From Paeniglutamicibacter terrestris (lineage in GTDB: Bacteria > Actinomycetota > Actinomycetes > Actinomycetales > Micrococcaceae), in assembly GCF_012271785.1 (NCBI RefSeq), contig NZ_JAAWVT010000011.1, positions 1 to 64,000 of the forward strand: 64,000 bases of DNA. Reading direction: 5' to 3'. The notes under the pieces were generated by a model. The model did no database searches. It was not told the origin of the DNA and worked only from the letters and a program-made list of their open reading frames with translations. Position numbers and translations under genes: made by a program. This document shows positions 8,610 through 16,643 of this stretch, one piece after another; within the stretch, counting starts at the first letter, position 1, and each line of letters starts with the position of its first letter.

Positions 8610-9338
8610 ATGGGCGAACTTCACGATGTGACGATACTGATTGCCGGGGCAACCTCCGCCGCAGGTGTCGCGGTGGCGCGAGCGCTCTGCGATGCCGGAG
8701 CAACGGTGCTGGCCGCAGGGTCCAACGCCGATCGTCTGGCATCGGCCCTGCCCTTTGTGCACGGGCGCTACGAGGTGGATCTGACCAACCATGGCGCAGT
8801 TTCCGAACTCCACGCACTGATCGACACCGAACGCGGGCCCATTGACGGGCTTTTGCACCTGGTGGGCGGTTGGCGCGGCGGCAAGGGACTGCCCGGGCAA
8901 ATCGACGATGATTATGCGTACCTGCACACCCAGATTCTTGGCACGCTGCGCAACACCTCCCGGGTCTTCCGCGACGACCTGGTCGCCTCGGCGTGCGGAC
9001 GCATTGCCATCGTCTCGGCCACGGCGGTTGATGCACCCAGCGGTTCAAACGCCAACTACTCCACGGCCAAGGCGGCGGCCGAGGCCTGGATGAAGTCGGT
9101 GGCTGCGGAGCTGCGTGTGGCCCAGTCCGGAAACAAGCTGACACCGGTACCCCAGCGAGCGGCCGCGGTGCGCTGGGTCATCAAGGCATTCACCGACCCC
9201 GCCACCCGCGCCGCACACCCGGATCGTTCCACCACCGGATTCACCGATGTTTCGGCGCTGGGCACCGCGGCGCTTGAGCTGTTCACGCACGACGCCGCGC
9301 AGCTCAACGGCGCGCGGATCCACCTGCCGGTGCTCTGA
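8610..9338 (+). CDS. Short-chain dehydrogenase/reductase
   Basis: A 242-residue Rossmann-fold SDR. The nucleotide-binding loop near residues 12-19 reads AGATSAAG, so the middle glycine of TGxxxGxG is Ala. The catalytic motif YSTAK gives Tyr150 and Lys154, with a Ser in IVSATAV upstream. HLVGGWRGG near residue 88 replaces the usual NNAG and recalls SDRs that sit beside DUF6421. It probably oxidises or reduces a small alcohol or carbonyl; substrate unknown. It is flanked by DUF6421 and threonine aldolase and may use the aldolase's substrate or product. Confidence 0.85.
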   Translation: MGELHDVTILIAGATSAAGVAVARALCDAGATVLAAGSNADRLASALPFVHGRYEVDLTNHGAVSELHALIDTERGPIDGLLHLVGGWRGGKGLPGQIDDDYAYLHTQILGTLRNTSRVFRDDLVASACGRIAIVSATAVDAPSGSNANYSTAKAAAEAWMKSVAAELRVAQSGNKLTPVPQRAAAVRWVIKAFTDPATRAAHPDRSTTGFTDVSALGTAALELFTHDAAQLNGARIHLPVL

Positions 9339-9391
9339 GACCGACACCCCCAACACCTCCACATCACGTGCACCACCTGAGTTAGGACCCC

Positions 9392-10453
9392 ATGACAGTG
9401 ACTTCCATCAACCACGACACCTCCGTGCGCGGATTCGCCTCCGATAACTACTCCGGAATCCACCCGGAAGTGTTGGCCGCCATCACCAGTGCCAACGGTG
9501 GACACCAGGTCGCCTACGGCGAGGATGAGTACACCGCCGAGCTCGGCCGCGTGATCGCCGGACATTTCGGCGAAACCGCCGCCATCTTCCCCGTCTTTAA
9601 CGGCACCGGCGCCAACGTCACCGCCCTGCAGTCGCTCCTGCCCCGCTGGGGCGCGGTCATCTGCGCGCAAAGCGCGCATATCAACGTCGATGAGAACGGT
9701 GCACCGGAGCGCATTGGTGGCATGAAGCTGCTCTCGGTTCCCACCACCGATGGCAAGCTCACGGTGGAGGCCATCAACAAGGAAGCCTGGGGCTGGGGGG
9801 ACGAGCACCGCGCTCAGCCGTTGGCCGTCTCCCTGACGCAGTCCACCGAGCTGGGCACCCTGTACACCCTGGAAGAGCTGCGCGCGATCACCGAGCACGC
9901 CCATTCCTTGGGCATGCGGGTACACATGGACGGGGCCCGGATCTCCAATGCCGCAGCCGCCCTGGGTGTGGGGCTGGGCGAGATGACCACCGGCACCGGC
10001 ATCGACATCCTGTCCCTGGGGGGCACCAAAAACGGCATAATGTTTGGTGAAGGAATCGTCACGCTCTCGCCGGGCCCGGCCGAGTCCATCAAGTACCTGC
10101 GCAAAATGAACATGCAGCTGGCCTCCAAGATGCGCTTCATCTCCGCCCAGTTACTCGCGCTCTACGGCACCGACCTGTGGCTGGATTCGGCGGCGCACGC
10201 CAATGCCATGGCGGCCCGGCTCTCGGCCGGGGTGCAGGCCACCGATGGTGTTGAGTTGCTCTACCCCACGCAATCCAACGGCGTCTTCGCCACGCTGCCC
10301 AACAACGTGGCAGATGCCCTGCGTGAGCGCTTCCGCTTCTACGACTGGGACCGGGCGGCACAGCAGGTCCGCTGGATGTGCTCCTTTGATACCACCGAGG
10401 CCGACGTTGATGCATTCCTCGCCGCACTGCGTGAAGAACTGGGCAGAAACTAG
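9392..10453 (+). CDS. ltaE: Low-specificity L-threonine aldolase (PLP enzyme)
   Basis: A 353-residue fold-type I PLP enzyme of the beta-eliminating lyase/threonine aldolase family. The N-terminus has FASDNYSGIHPEVL. HMDGARISNA holds the PLP-binding Asp, and GGTKNG carries the Schiff-base Lys213. The enzyme cleaves L-threonine or allo-threonine to glycine and acetaldehyde. The related beta-hydroxyaspartate and beta-eliminating activities cannot be excluded. It ends the DUF6421-SDR-aldolase row, and a strong hairpin follows. Confidence 0.85.
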   Translation: MTVTSINHDTSVRGFASDNYSGIHPEVLAAITSANGGHQVAYGEDEYTAELGRVIAGHFGETAAIFPVFNGTGANVTALQSLLPRWGAVICAQSAHINVDENGAPERIGGMKLLSVPTTDGKLTVEAINKEAWGWGDEHRAQPLAVSLTQSTELGTLYTLEELRAITEHAHSLGMRVHMDGARISNAAAALGVGLGEMTTGTGIDILSLGGTKNGIMFGEGIVTLSPGPAESIKYLRKMNMQLASKMRFISAQLLALYGTDLWLDSAAHANAMAARLSAGVQATDGVELLYPTQSNGVFATLPNNVADALRERFRFYDWDRAAQQVRWMCSFDTTEADVDAFLAALREELGRN

Positions 10454-10471
10454 CCGCTAAGACTTTGCGGC

Positions 10472-10499
10472 GTGCCGCAGGCCTCACGGCCTGCGGCAC
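10472..10499 (+). terminator. Terminator after ltaE
   Basis: A perfect 12-bp stem (GTGCCGCAGGCC 10472-10483 with GGCCTGCGGCAC 10488-10499) closes a TCAC loop and is followed by ACTTT. The -10 box of the next gene begins only 5 nt later. Confidence 0.75.
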
Positions 10500-10503
10500 A
10501 CTT

Positions 10504-10509
10504 TAGACT
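10504..10509 (+). promoter_or_regulatory. -10 box of a leaderless DUF3000 transcript
   Basis: TAGACT is followed by 6 nt and the GTG start at 10516. No ribosome site exists because the preceding DNA is the ltaE terminator. Any -35 would lie inside the terminator stem. Confidence 0.5.
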
Positions 10510-10515
10510 CGCCAT

Positions 10516-11130
10516 GTGACAACCCATGGACCCATTCAAGCAGTGCCACCGGCCTTCCTTGACGCGCTAGCAGCGGTTCGCCGTGCCAGCTGCCGCAAGG
10601 AGATCTCCCTGCGGGAAATCCCCGCCCCGGCACGCTTGGCACCCTACGCCTTGGCGCTCTCGGCAGATGTCTACGAGCGCACCCCGCGCCGGGGCCACGG
10701 CGCCGAGGAATCGCATGGTGAGGAACTGGCCACCGGCCGCTTTGTCTTGCTCCACGACCCCGCTGGCTCGGCCCTCTGGGACGGCACCTTCCGCATCGTG
10801 ACCTACATTCGAGCGCGCATGGATGCCGAAATGGGCAACGATGCGATGCTCGGCTCGGTCGCCTGGACCTGGTTGCTTGATGCGCTGAACGAGTCCGGTG
10901 CCGACTACCGGCAGGCCGGTGGCACCACCACCCGCGTGCTCTCGGAAAGCTACGGCATCCTGGCCAACCGGGCGGAGACCATCGACATTGAATTGCGCGC
11001 CTCCTGGACCCCTGGGGACCAAGACATCTCCGCTCACCTGCAGGCGTGGGCGGACATGGTCTGCACCTTCGCTGGGTTACCCCCGCTACCCAGCGGTGTT
11101 ACGGCACTTCCCCACCGTCGCCTCTCCTAG
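10516..11130 (+). CDS. DUF3000-family protein
   Basis: A 204-residue soluble protein of DUF3000, a family seen only in actinobacteria as far as I know and commonly next to the ribonuclease D gene, as here. Recognisable blocks are LREIPAPARLAPYALALSADV near residue 36, GRFVLLHDPAGSALWDGTFRIV near 75 and LGSVAWTWLLDAL near 115. No catalytic motif is evident and no function is known. The GTG start at 10516 sits 6 nt after a TAGACT box, and an ATG two bases earlier runs straight into a stop. Confidence 0.82.
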   Translation: MTTHGPIQAVPPAFLDALAAVRRASCRKEISLREIPAPARLAPYALALSADVYERTPRRGHGAEESHGEELATGRFVLLHDPAGSALWDGTFRIVTYIRARMDAEMGNDAMLGSVAWTWLLDALNESGADYRQAGGTTTRVLSESYGILANRAETIDIELRASWTPGDQDISAHLQAWADMVCTFAGLPPLPSGVTALPHRRLS

Positions 11131-11167
11131 CACGGCACGGCACCACCGGGCGCACCACAATCGGTAC

Positions 11168-11173
11168 TAGAAT
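11168..11173 (+). promoter_or_regulatory. -10 box just upstream of rnd
   Basis: TAGAAT ends 10 nt before the rnd ATG (11184), giving a leader of at most a few bases. No ribosome site is present in that interval. Confidence 0.4.
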
Positions 11174-11183
11174 TGGTGACACC

Positions 11184-12494
11184 ATGACCCGTACCCCCCA
11201 CGCCACGAACACCAGCCGCATCGAAGACCTCGAGTCCGAGCCCTTGTTGAGCCCGCAAACGGAGGAAGAACCGCAGCCTCCGGCCCCCGAGCCCATCCTG
11301 CTCGATACCCCGCGCGACGGAGTCCCCGAGGTCATCACCACCGCTCCGGGACTGGCCCGGGCGGCTCGAGCCATCGCCGCTGGCACCGGTCCGGTATCCA
11401 TCGACGCCGAGCGCGCCTCCGGCTTCCGCTACGGACAGCGCGCCTTTTTGGTGCAGTTACGCCGCGAGGGATCGGGCTCCTGGCTGATCGACCCCGTTCC
11501 CTTTGAGGATCTGGCCCCGATCCAGGAAGCCATCGGTGAGGAAATCTGGATTCTGCACGCCGCTTCGCAGGACCTGCCGTGCCTGCGCGAACTGGGCATG
11601 AGTCCCACCCGGCTCTTTGATACCGAGCTGGCCGGCCGCATTGCCGGATTGCCACGCGTGGGCCTGGGCCCGGCCGTGGAATCCCTGCTGGGCCTACGCC
11701 TGGCCAAGGAGCATTCGGCAGCCGACTGGTCAACTCGTCCGCTGCCCGAACCGTGGCTGCGCTACGCGGCGCTGGACGTTGAGGTGCTGGATCAATTGCG
11801 TCTGGAACTGATCAAGATCCTGGAATCCGACGGCAAGCTGGCCTATGCCGAAGAGGAATTTGAGGCGGTGCGTACCGCCCCGCCGGCACCGGCGCGCATT
11901 GACCCGTGGCGTCGCACCTCCGGACTGCACCAGATTCGTGATCGTCGCACGTTGGCGGCGGTTCGTTCGCTCTGGGAGACCCGTGAGGCCTTGGCCAAGA
12001 CCCGCGATGTGGCTCCGGGCCGCTTGATTCCCGACTCCGCCCTGGTGGCTGCCGCCAAGGCCAAGCCCAAGAGCGTCCCGGCACTATTAAAGACCCCCGG
12101 CTTCCACGGTCGTTCCGCCGGGCGGGATGCGCCCAAGTGGCTCCACGCCCTGCAGGAAGCCCAAGTCACCGAGGATCTGCCGCCGAATCAGGTCCCGACC
12201 AACGCACCGCCACCACCGCGGGTATGGGCGGATAAGGACCCGGTAGCCGCGGCGCGCTTGCAGACCGCCAAGGAGCGGATCACGCGCACCGCCGAGGCCC
12301 TGAATATCCCGACCGAGAACATGCTCACCCCCGATACGCTGCGTCGACTCTGCTGGAGCCCGCCGGCACAGATTGATCCGGACTCCGTGGCCGCCGCGTT
12401 GGCCGAACTCGGTGCCCGGTCGTGGCAGATTGAACTGCTCTGCCCGGTGATTACCGTGGCCTTGTTGGACCCCGACGAATTAGCCAAGCGCTAG
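11184..12494 (+). CDS. rnd: Ribonuclease D with HRDC domain
   Basis: A 436-residue 3'-5' exoribonuclease of the DEDD family, used in trimming stable RNA precursors. The 3'-5' exonuclease domain (about 55-230) shows SIDAER (motif I), LHAASQDLPCL (motif II) and YAALDVEVL (motif III with Tyr and Asp). An HRDC domain follows at about 235-330, and a helical extension typical of actinobacterial homologues ends the protein. The first 45 residues are acidic and proline-rich. ATG 11184 is chosen over a longer frame that would overlap DUF3000. Confidence 0.9.
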   Translation: MTRTPHATNTSRIEDLESEPLLSPQTEEEPQPPAPEPILLDTPRDGVPEVITTAPGLARAARAIAAGTGPVSIDAERASGFRYGQRAFLVQLRREGSGSWLIDPVPFEDLAPIQEAIGEEIWILHAASQDLPCLRELGMSPTRLFDTELAGRIAGLPRVGLGPAVESLLGLRLAKEHSAADWSTRPLPEPWLRYAALDVEVLDQLRLELIKILESDGKLAYAEEEFEAVRTAPPAPARIDPWRRTSGLHQIRDRRTLAAVRSLWETREALAKTRDVAPGRLIPDSALVAAAKAKPKSVPALLKTPGFHGRSAGRDAPKWLHALQEAQVTEDLPPNQVPTNAPPPPRVWADKDPVAAARLQTAKERITRTAEALNIPTENMLTPDTLRRLCWSPPAQIDPDSVAAALAELGARSWQIELLCPVITVALLDPDELAKR

Positions 12495-12500
12495 TTCTCT

Positions 12501-12549
12501 GCCGGGCGGGATTTTCCCCTTTAGGGGCGAATCCCGCCCGGCATTTTTT
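12501..12549 (+). terminator. Strong rho-independent terminator after rnd
   Basis: GCCGGGCGGGATT pairs with AATCCCGCCCGGC around an inner CCCC-TTTA-GGGG stem-loop, followed by ATTTTTTC. This is a textbook intrinsic terminator. Confidence 0.93.
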
Positions 12550-12569
12550 CTGGCTCGCGGGTGCCGGGC

Positions 12570-12598
12570 TTGCACTCTAAGTTACTCACCAGTAGCGT
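12570..12598 (+). promoter_or_regulatory. fadA-fadB promoter with internal palindrome
   Basis: TTGCAC (12570-12575) and TAGCGT (12593-12598) are 17 bp apart. Between and over the -10 lies GTTACT-CACC-AGTAGC (12581-12596), a 6-bp inverted repeat with one mismatch. Its position is ideal for a repressor, plausibly a TetR- or GntR-type fatty-acid regulator; that is inference. Confidence 0.5.
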
Positions 12599-12639
12599 AT
12601 GGGGTGGATCACATTCCATCATCCATTCAAGGAGTACCG

Positions 12640-13878
12640 GTGAGCCCCCAGTCAGTGAACACTCGCAATCCGCGGCCCGTCCGCGACGTCGTCTTCGTCG
12701 ACGGCGTCCGCACCCCCTTCGGCAAGGCCGGCGACAAGGGTATTTACCATGGCACCCGCGCCGATGACCTCGTGGTCAAATGCATCCGTGAACTGATGCG
12801 CCGCAACCCCTCGCTCCCCGCGGAGCGGATCGATGAGGTGGCGATCGCCGCCACCACACAGACCGGTGACCAGGGTCTGACCATCGGACGCACGGCAGCA
12901 CTGCTCGCCGGCCTGCCGCAATCCGTCCCGGGATTCGCCATCGATAGGATGTGCGCCGGCGCCATGACGGCCGTGACCTCCACCGCCGGTTCCATTGCCT
13001 TTGGCGCCTACGACGTGGTCATCGCCGGCGGTGTTGAGCATATGGGCAACCACCCGATGGGCGCCGGCGCCGACCCCAATCCGCGTTTCCTTTCCGAACG
13101 CATCGTTGATCCGGCGGCCCTGAACATGGGCAACACCGCGGAAAATTTGCACGATCGCTTCCCCGCCATCACCAAACAACGCGCCGACGCCTACGCGGTG
13201 GCCTCACAAACCAAGCTGGCAGCCGCCTATGCGGCGGGGAATATCCAACCGGACATGGTCCCGGTGGCAGCCCAACGTCCCGGCGAGGGATTCAAGCTGC
13301 ACACCACCGATGAGCCACCACGGCCAGGCACCACACTCGACTCACTCGCCGAATTGCGCACTCCCTTCCGTGCTCACGGTCGAGTCACCGCCGGCAACGC
13401 GGCCGGCCTAAATGACGGTGCCACCGCGGCGGTACTGGCCAGCGCGCAGGCTGCCGAAGAACTGGGACTCAAGGTCAAAATGCGCCTCGTCTCCTACGCC
13501 TTTGCCGGGGTTGAGCCCTCGGTCATGGGTATCGGCCCGGTCCCCGCCACCGAAAAGGCACTGGCCCAGGCCGGACTGAGCATCGAGGACATCGGACTCT
13601 TTGAAATCAACGAGGCCTTCGCCGTCCAAGTACTCTCCTTCCTTGACCACTACGGGATCAAGGACACCGATGAGAGAGTGAACCGCTACGGCGGCGCCAT
13701 CGCCGTGGGCCACCCCTTGGCTTCCTCGGGCGTCCGCCTGATGAACCAGCTGGCTCGCCAATTTGAGCAGGACCCCACCGTCCGCTATGGACTAACCACC
13801 ATGTGCATCGGCTTGGGCATGGGCGGCACCGTGGTGTGGGAAAACCCGCACCACGCAGACTTCGGAAAGGATGCCTAA
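12640..13878 (+). CDS. fadA: Acetyl-CoA acyltransferase (3-ketoacyl-CoA thiolase)
   Basis: This thiolase cleaves 3-ketoacyl-CoA in the last step of fatty-acid beta-oxidation. From the GTG at 12640 it has 412 residues. The nucleophile is Cys105 (DRMCAGAM); later motifs are GGVEHM, EINEAFA, GGAIAVGHPLASSG (His358) and Cys389 in MCIGLGMGG. The start is fixed by AAGGAG 5 nt upstream; the earlier in-frame ATG at 12604 lies next to the promoter. fadB follows with a spacing of a few bases or an overlap, so the two should be co-transcribed and form the alpha/beta oxidation complex. Confidence 0.92.
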   Translation: MSPQSVNTRNPRPVRDVVFVDGVRTPFGKAGDKGIYHGTRADDLVVKCIRELMRRNPSLPAERIDEVAIAATTQTGDQGLTIGRTAALLAGLPQSVPGFAIDRMCAGAMTAVTSTAGSIAFGAYDVVIAGGVEHMGNHPMGAGADPNPRFLSERIVDPAALNMGNTAENLHDRFPAITKQRADAYAVASQTKLAAAYAAGNIQPDMVPVAAQRPGEGFKLHTTDEPPRPGTTLDSLAELRTPFRAHGRVTAGNAAGLNDGATAAVLASAQAAEELGLKVKMRLVSYAFAGVEPSVMGIGPVPATEKALAQAGLSIEDIGLFEINEAFAVQVLSFLDHYGIKDTDERVNRYGGAIAVGHPLASSGVRLMNQLARQFEQDPTVRYGLTTMCIGLGMGGTVVWENPHHADFGKDA

Positions 13879-13882
13879 GGCC

Positions 13883-16009
13883 ATGAGCTCCAGCACCATA
13901 GAAAATTTCGCTTCCCTGGCCGCGATGGTCCCGGACGAGATCATCACGCACTCTTTGATCGAGGATGTGCGGCTACCCAGCGGTGCCACGATCGCGCTGC
14001 TGACCCTCGATAACGGTTTTGACCATTCCAAGCCCACCACGCTGGGCCCGAATACCCTGTTGGAACTGCACGCGACACTTACCGAGCAAAAAAAGCGCGC
14101 GGCAGCAGGGGAAATCCAGGCACTGGCGCTCACCGGTAAACCCCACTACCTGGTCGCCGGCGCAGACTTGAACGGCGTCAAATCCCTGGCCTCACCGCAA
14201 AACGGTGCAGCTATGGCTTCTCTTGGTCACAGCGCCTACGATCTGTTGGCAGATCTCGGGGTCCCCACCTTCGCCCTCATCAACGGTGTGGCCCTCGGCG
14301 GGGGCCTGGAAATTGCTCTGGCCTGCACCTACCGCACCGTCTCTAGTGGAGCCAACGGCATCGGCTTGCCCGAAGCCTTCATCGGTTTGGTCCCGGGCTG
14401 GGGCGGGGTCTACCGACTGCCGCGCCTCATCGGACCCGAGGCCGCCATGACGGTCATGATCGAAAACCCGCTGAACAATAACCGCTCGCTTAATGGTGTA
14501 ACTGCCGCCAAGCTGGGCGTCGCCGACACCTTGTTTGAACCCGCAGATTTCCTGGAGCAGTCACTGCTCTGGGCAGATGCTGTACTCACCGGCGAGATTA
14601 CGGTGCAGCGCCCCAACGCCGTGGAACCAAACGGCAACCCGGAGATCACCGCGCGTTGGGCCGCCGCCGCGGCCAAGGCGCGAGCCTTCGTGGAGTCCAA
14701 GACCTCCAATGCCGCACCAGCGCCAGCCAAGGTGTTAGATGTCTTCGAGGCCGGGGCATCCATCACTCAGACGGAATCTGCGGCACTGGAAATCGCCGCT
14801 CTGACCGAACTGATGCAGACCCACGCGTTCCATAACACCGTCTACGCCTTCCTGGACTTAGTCCAGAAGCGCTCCAAGCGCCCAGCCGGGGCGCCGGATA
14901 AGAAGTTGGCTCGTCCCGTGAGCAAGGTGGGTGTTGTTGGTGCCGGCCTGATGGCCGGGCAGCTGGCGCTGCTTTTCGCCAAGAGCCTGAAGGTTCCGGT
15001 GGTCATCACCGACATTGACGCGGCCCGTGTAGAGAAGGGCCTTGCCTACATCCATGGCGAGATTGACAAGCAGTTGGCCAAGGGAAGAATTTCCCCGGAC
15101 GCCGCCAACCGCACCAAGGCCCTGGTGACAGGTTCGGTCTCCAAGGCAGCCTTTGCCGATGCCGATTTTGTCATCGAAGCAGTTTTTGAGGAATTGTCGG
15201 TCAAGAAGCAGGTATTTGCCGAGGTCGAAGCGGTTGTCTCCGCCGAGTGCATCCTGGCAACCAATACCTCCTCACTCTCGGTCACCGAGATGGGTCGCGA
15301 TTTGGCCCACCCCGAGCGGTTGGTGGGCTTCCACTTCTTCAACCCGGTGGCCCAGATGCCACTGTTGGAGATTGTCCGTGCCGAAAAAACCAATGATGTG
15401 GCCCTGGCAACAGCCTTCGCCCTGGGCAAGACGCTGCGCAAAACCAGCGTGCTGGTCAAGGACAATGCGGCATTTGTGGTCAACCGCATCCTGCTGCGAT
15501 TGATGGGTGAGATTGCCAAGGCCTTTGATGATGGCACCGACGCCGCGACCGCCGATGGAGCCCTGCGTCCCATGGGTCTGCCGATGAGTCCGTTCACGTT
15601 GTTGGCCATGGTCGGAATCCCGGTGGCCAACCACGTTTCGGAGTCGCTGCATGCTGCTTTCGGCGAGCGCTTCCACGTCTCTTCAAACCAGCAGACGCTG
15701 ATCAAGAACTCCATCACCTCCCTCTGGGTCCCGGCCTCCGACGGCACGCTAGAAATCCCCGCCTCGACACTGGAGCTGCTGGAGTTCGGCAACACTCCGA
15801 GTACGGCGGAGGAACTATTGGTTCGTACGCAGGATGCCTTGGCACAGGAAATTGGATTGATGCTCAACGAGGGCGTGGTTGCCGGTCCCGAGGACATCGA
15901 TTTGTGCATGATCATGGGGGCAGGGTGGCCCATGCATCTGGGCGGCATCACTCCGTACCTTGATCAGGTCGGTGCTTCGGTACGGGCCAACGGAAAAACG
16001 TTCCACTAG
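13883..16009 (+). CDS. fadB: Fatty-acid oxidation complex alpha subunit (enoyl-CoA hydratase/3-hydroxyacyl-CoA dehydrogenase)
   Basis: A 708-residue bifunctional enzyme. The N-terminal crotonase domain (about 20-280) has AGADLNG, GVALGGGLEIALAC and LPEAFIGLVPGWGG. The NAD-binding domain begins near 350 with VGVVGAGLMAG and includes ATNTSSLSVTEM and HFFNPVAQMPLLEIV. The C-terminal dehydrogenase domain contains MGLPMSPFTLLAMVG. It hydrates enoyl-CoA and oxidises the hydroxyacyl product, which FadA then cleaves. Start choice is uncertain: ATG 13871 overlaps the fadA stop with a purine run directly abutting, while ATG 13883 has GGAAAGG 12 nt upstream. Confidence 0.92.
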   Translation: MSSSTIENFASLAAMVPDEIITHSLIEDVRLPSGATIALLTLDNGFDHSKPTTLGPNTLLELHATLTEQKKRAAAGEIQALALTGKPHYLVAGADLNGVKSLASPQNGAAMASLGHSAYDLLADLGVPTFALINGVALGGGLEIALACTYRTVSSGANGIGLPEAFIGLVPGWGGVYRLPRLIGPEAAMTVMIENPLNNNRSLNGVTAAKLGVADTLFEPADFLEQSLLWADAVLTGEITVQRPNAVEPNGNPEITARWAAAAAKARAFVESKTSNAAPAPAKVLDVFEAGASITQTESAALEIAALTELMQTHAFHNTVYAFLDLVQKRSKRPAGAPDKKLARPVSKVGVVGAGLMAGQLALLFAKSLKVPVVITDIDAARVEKGLAYIHGEIDKQLAKGRISPDAANRTKALVTGSVSKAAFADADFVIEAVFEELSVKKQVFAEVEAVVSAECILATNTSSLSVTEMGRDLAHPERLVGFHFFNPVAQMPLLEIVRAEKTNDVALATAFALGKTLRKTSVLVKDNAAFVVNRILLRLMGEIAKAFDDGTDAATADGALRPMGLPMSPFTLLAMVGIPVANHVSESLHAAFGERFHVSSNQQTLIKNSITSLWVPASDGTLEIPASTLELLEFGNTPSTAEELLVRTQDALAQEIGLMLNEGVVAGPEDIDLCMIMGAGWPMHLGGITPYLDQVGASVRANGKTFH

Positions 16010-16032
16010 GGCTAAGTTCTCCGCTCTATAAA

Positions 16033-16087
16033 CACATAGCTGGCCTCGGTCAACGGGCTGCGCCCGTGGGCCGCGGCCAGCTATGTG
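16033..16087 (+). terminator. Two-tier hairpin after fadB
   Basis: CACATAGCTGGCC (16033-16045) pairs perfectly with GGCCAGCTATGTG (16075-16087), and a second ACGGGC/GCCCGT stem lies inside. There is no U-tract, so termination may be rho-assisted, or the hairpin may protect the 3' end. Confidence 0.6.
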
Positions 16088-16160
16088 AAGCGTGCGAAAC
16101 CGCGCGAAAAAAGTCTTGTACTCCACCGACGCATCGCTCATTCTGAGTGACACTGTGGAT

Positions 16161-16592
16161 ATGAAACAATCCATCACTCTGTTGCCCACCCGCAGAGGAA
16201 TTTTAGGGGCCTCCCTCGTGGCTGGCGCGGCCGTAACATTGGTGTCTTGCGGTTCCGCAGATGAGGCAGCAAAATCTCCCGAAGCCACGGGAAATGCTAC
16301 CGATGCGATCGCCGTGGCGAAGTTGCCCGTGTCGGGTACCGCCTCGGTCACCATCGGGGGTGCCGGCTACCTACTGTATCGCCCAGATCAGACCACGGTG
16401 CTGGCCTACACCTCGGTCTGCACCCATCAGGGCTGCAAGGTGGGCACAGGTAGTGGCACCACCTTCAAATGTCCCTGCCACGGCTCGGAATATTCAAAGC
16501 TCGACGGCTCGGTAACCCAGGGACCAGCTCCCAAGGCACTGACTCGCTTTGCTGCCGTGATCCAGGGCGATCAGGTCAAGATCTACCTCTAA
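16161..16592 (+). CDS. Tat-exported Rieske 2Fe-2S lipoprotein (copy 1)
   Basis: A 143-residue protein. The start TRRGILGASLVAGAAVTLVSCGS combines a twin-arginine motif with a lipobox whose lipidated Cys follows LVS, so it should be exported folded and anchored outside. The C-terminal Rieske domain is complete: Cys87 and His89 in CTHQGC, Cys104 and His107 in CPCHGS, plus the disulfide pair Cys92/Cys106. It resembles small QcrA-like or arsenite-oxidase-type Rieske proteins, but no redox partner is adjacent. ATG 16161 is chosen because upstream residues of the longer frame do not extend the signal peptide. A paralogue follows after 51 nt. Confidence 0.85.
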   Translation: MKQSITLLPTRRGILGASLVAGAAVTLVSCGSADEAAKSPEATGNATDAIAVAKLPVSGTASVTIGGAGYLLYRPDQTTVLAYTSVCTHQGCKVGTGSGTTFKCPCHGSEYSKLDGSVTQGPAPKALTRFAAVIQGDQVKIYL

Positions 16593-16643
16593 GCACCACG
16601 CGCTTTCACCGTAGCTCCGGCCTAACGTGGGAAGATAGTGGTC

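Noticed and set aside
16033-16087. Attachment site or mobile-element end from the 13-bp inverted repeat
   Set aside because: It directly follows the fadB stop and folds as a simple transcription-end hairpin; no transposase or integrase gene is near.
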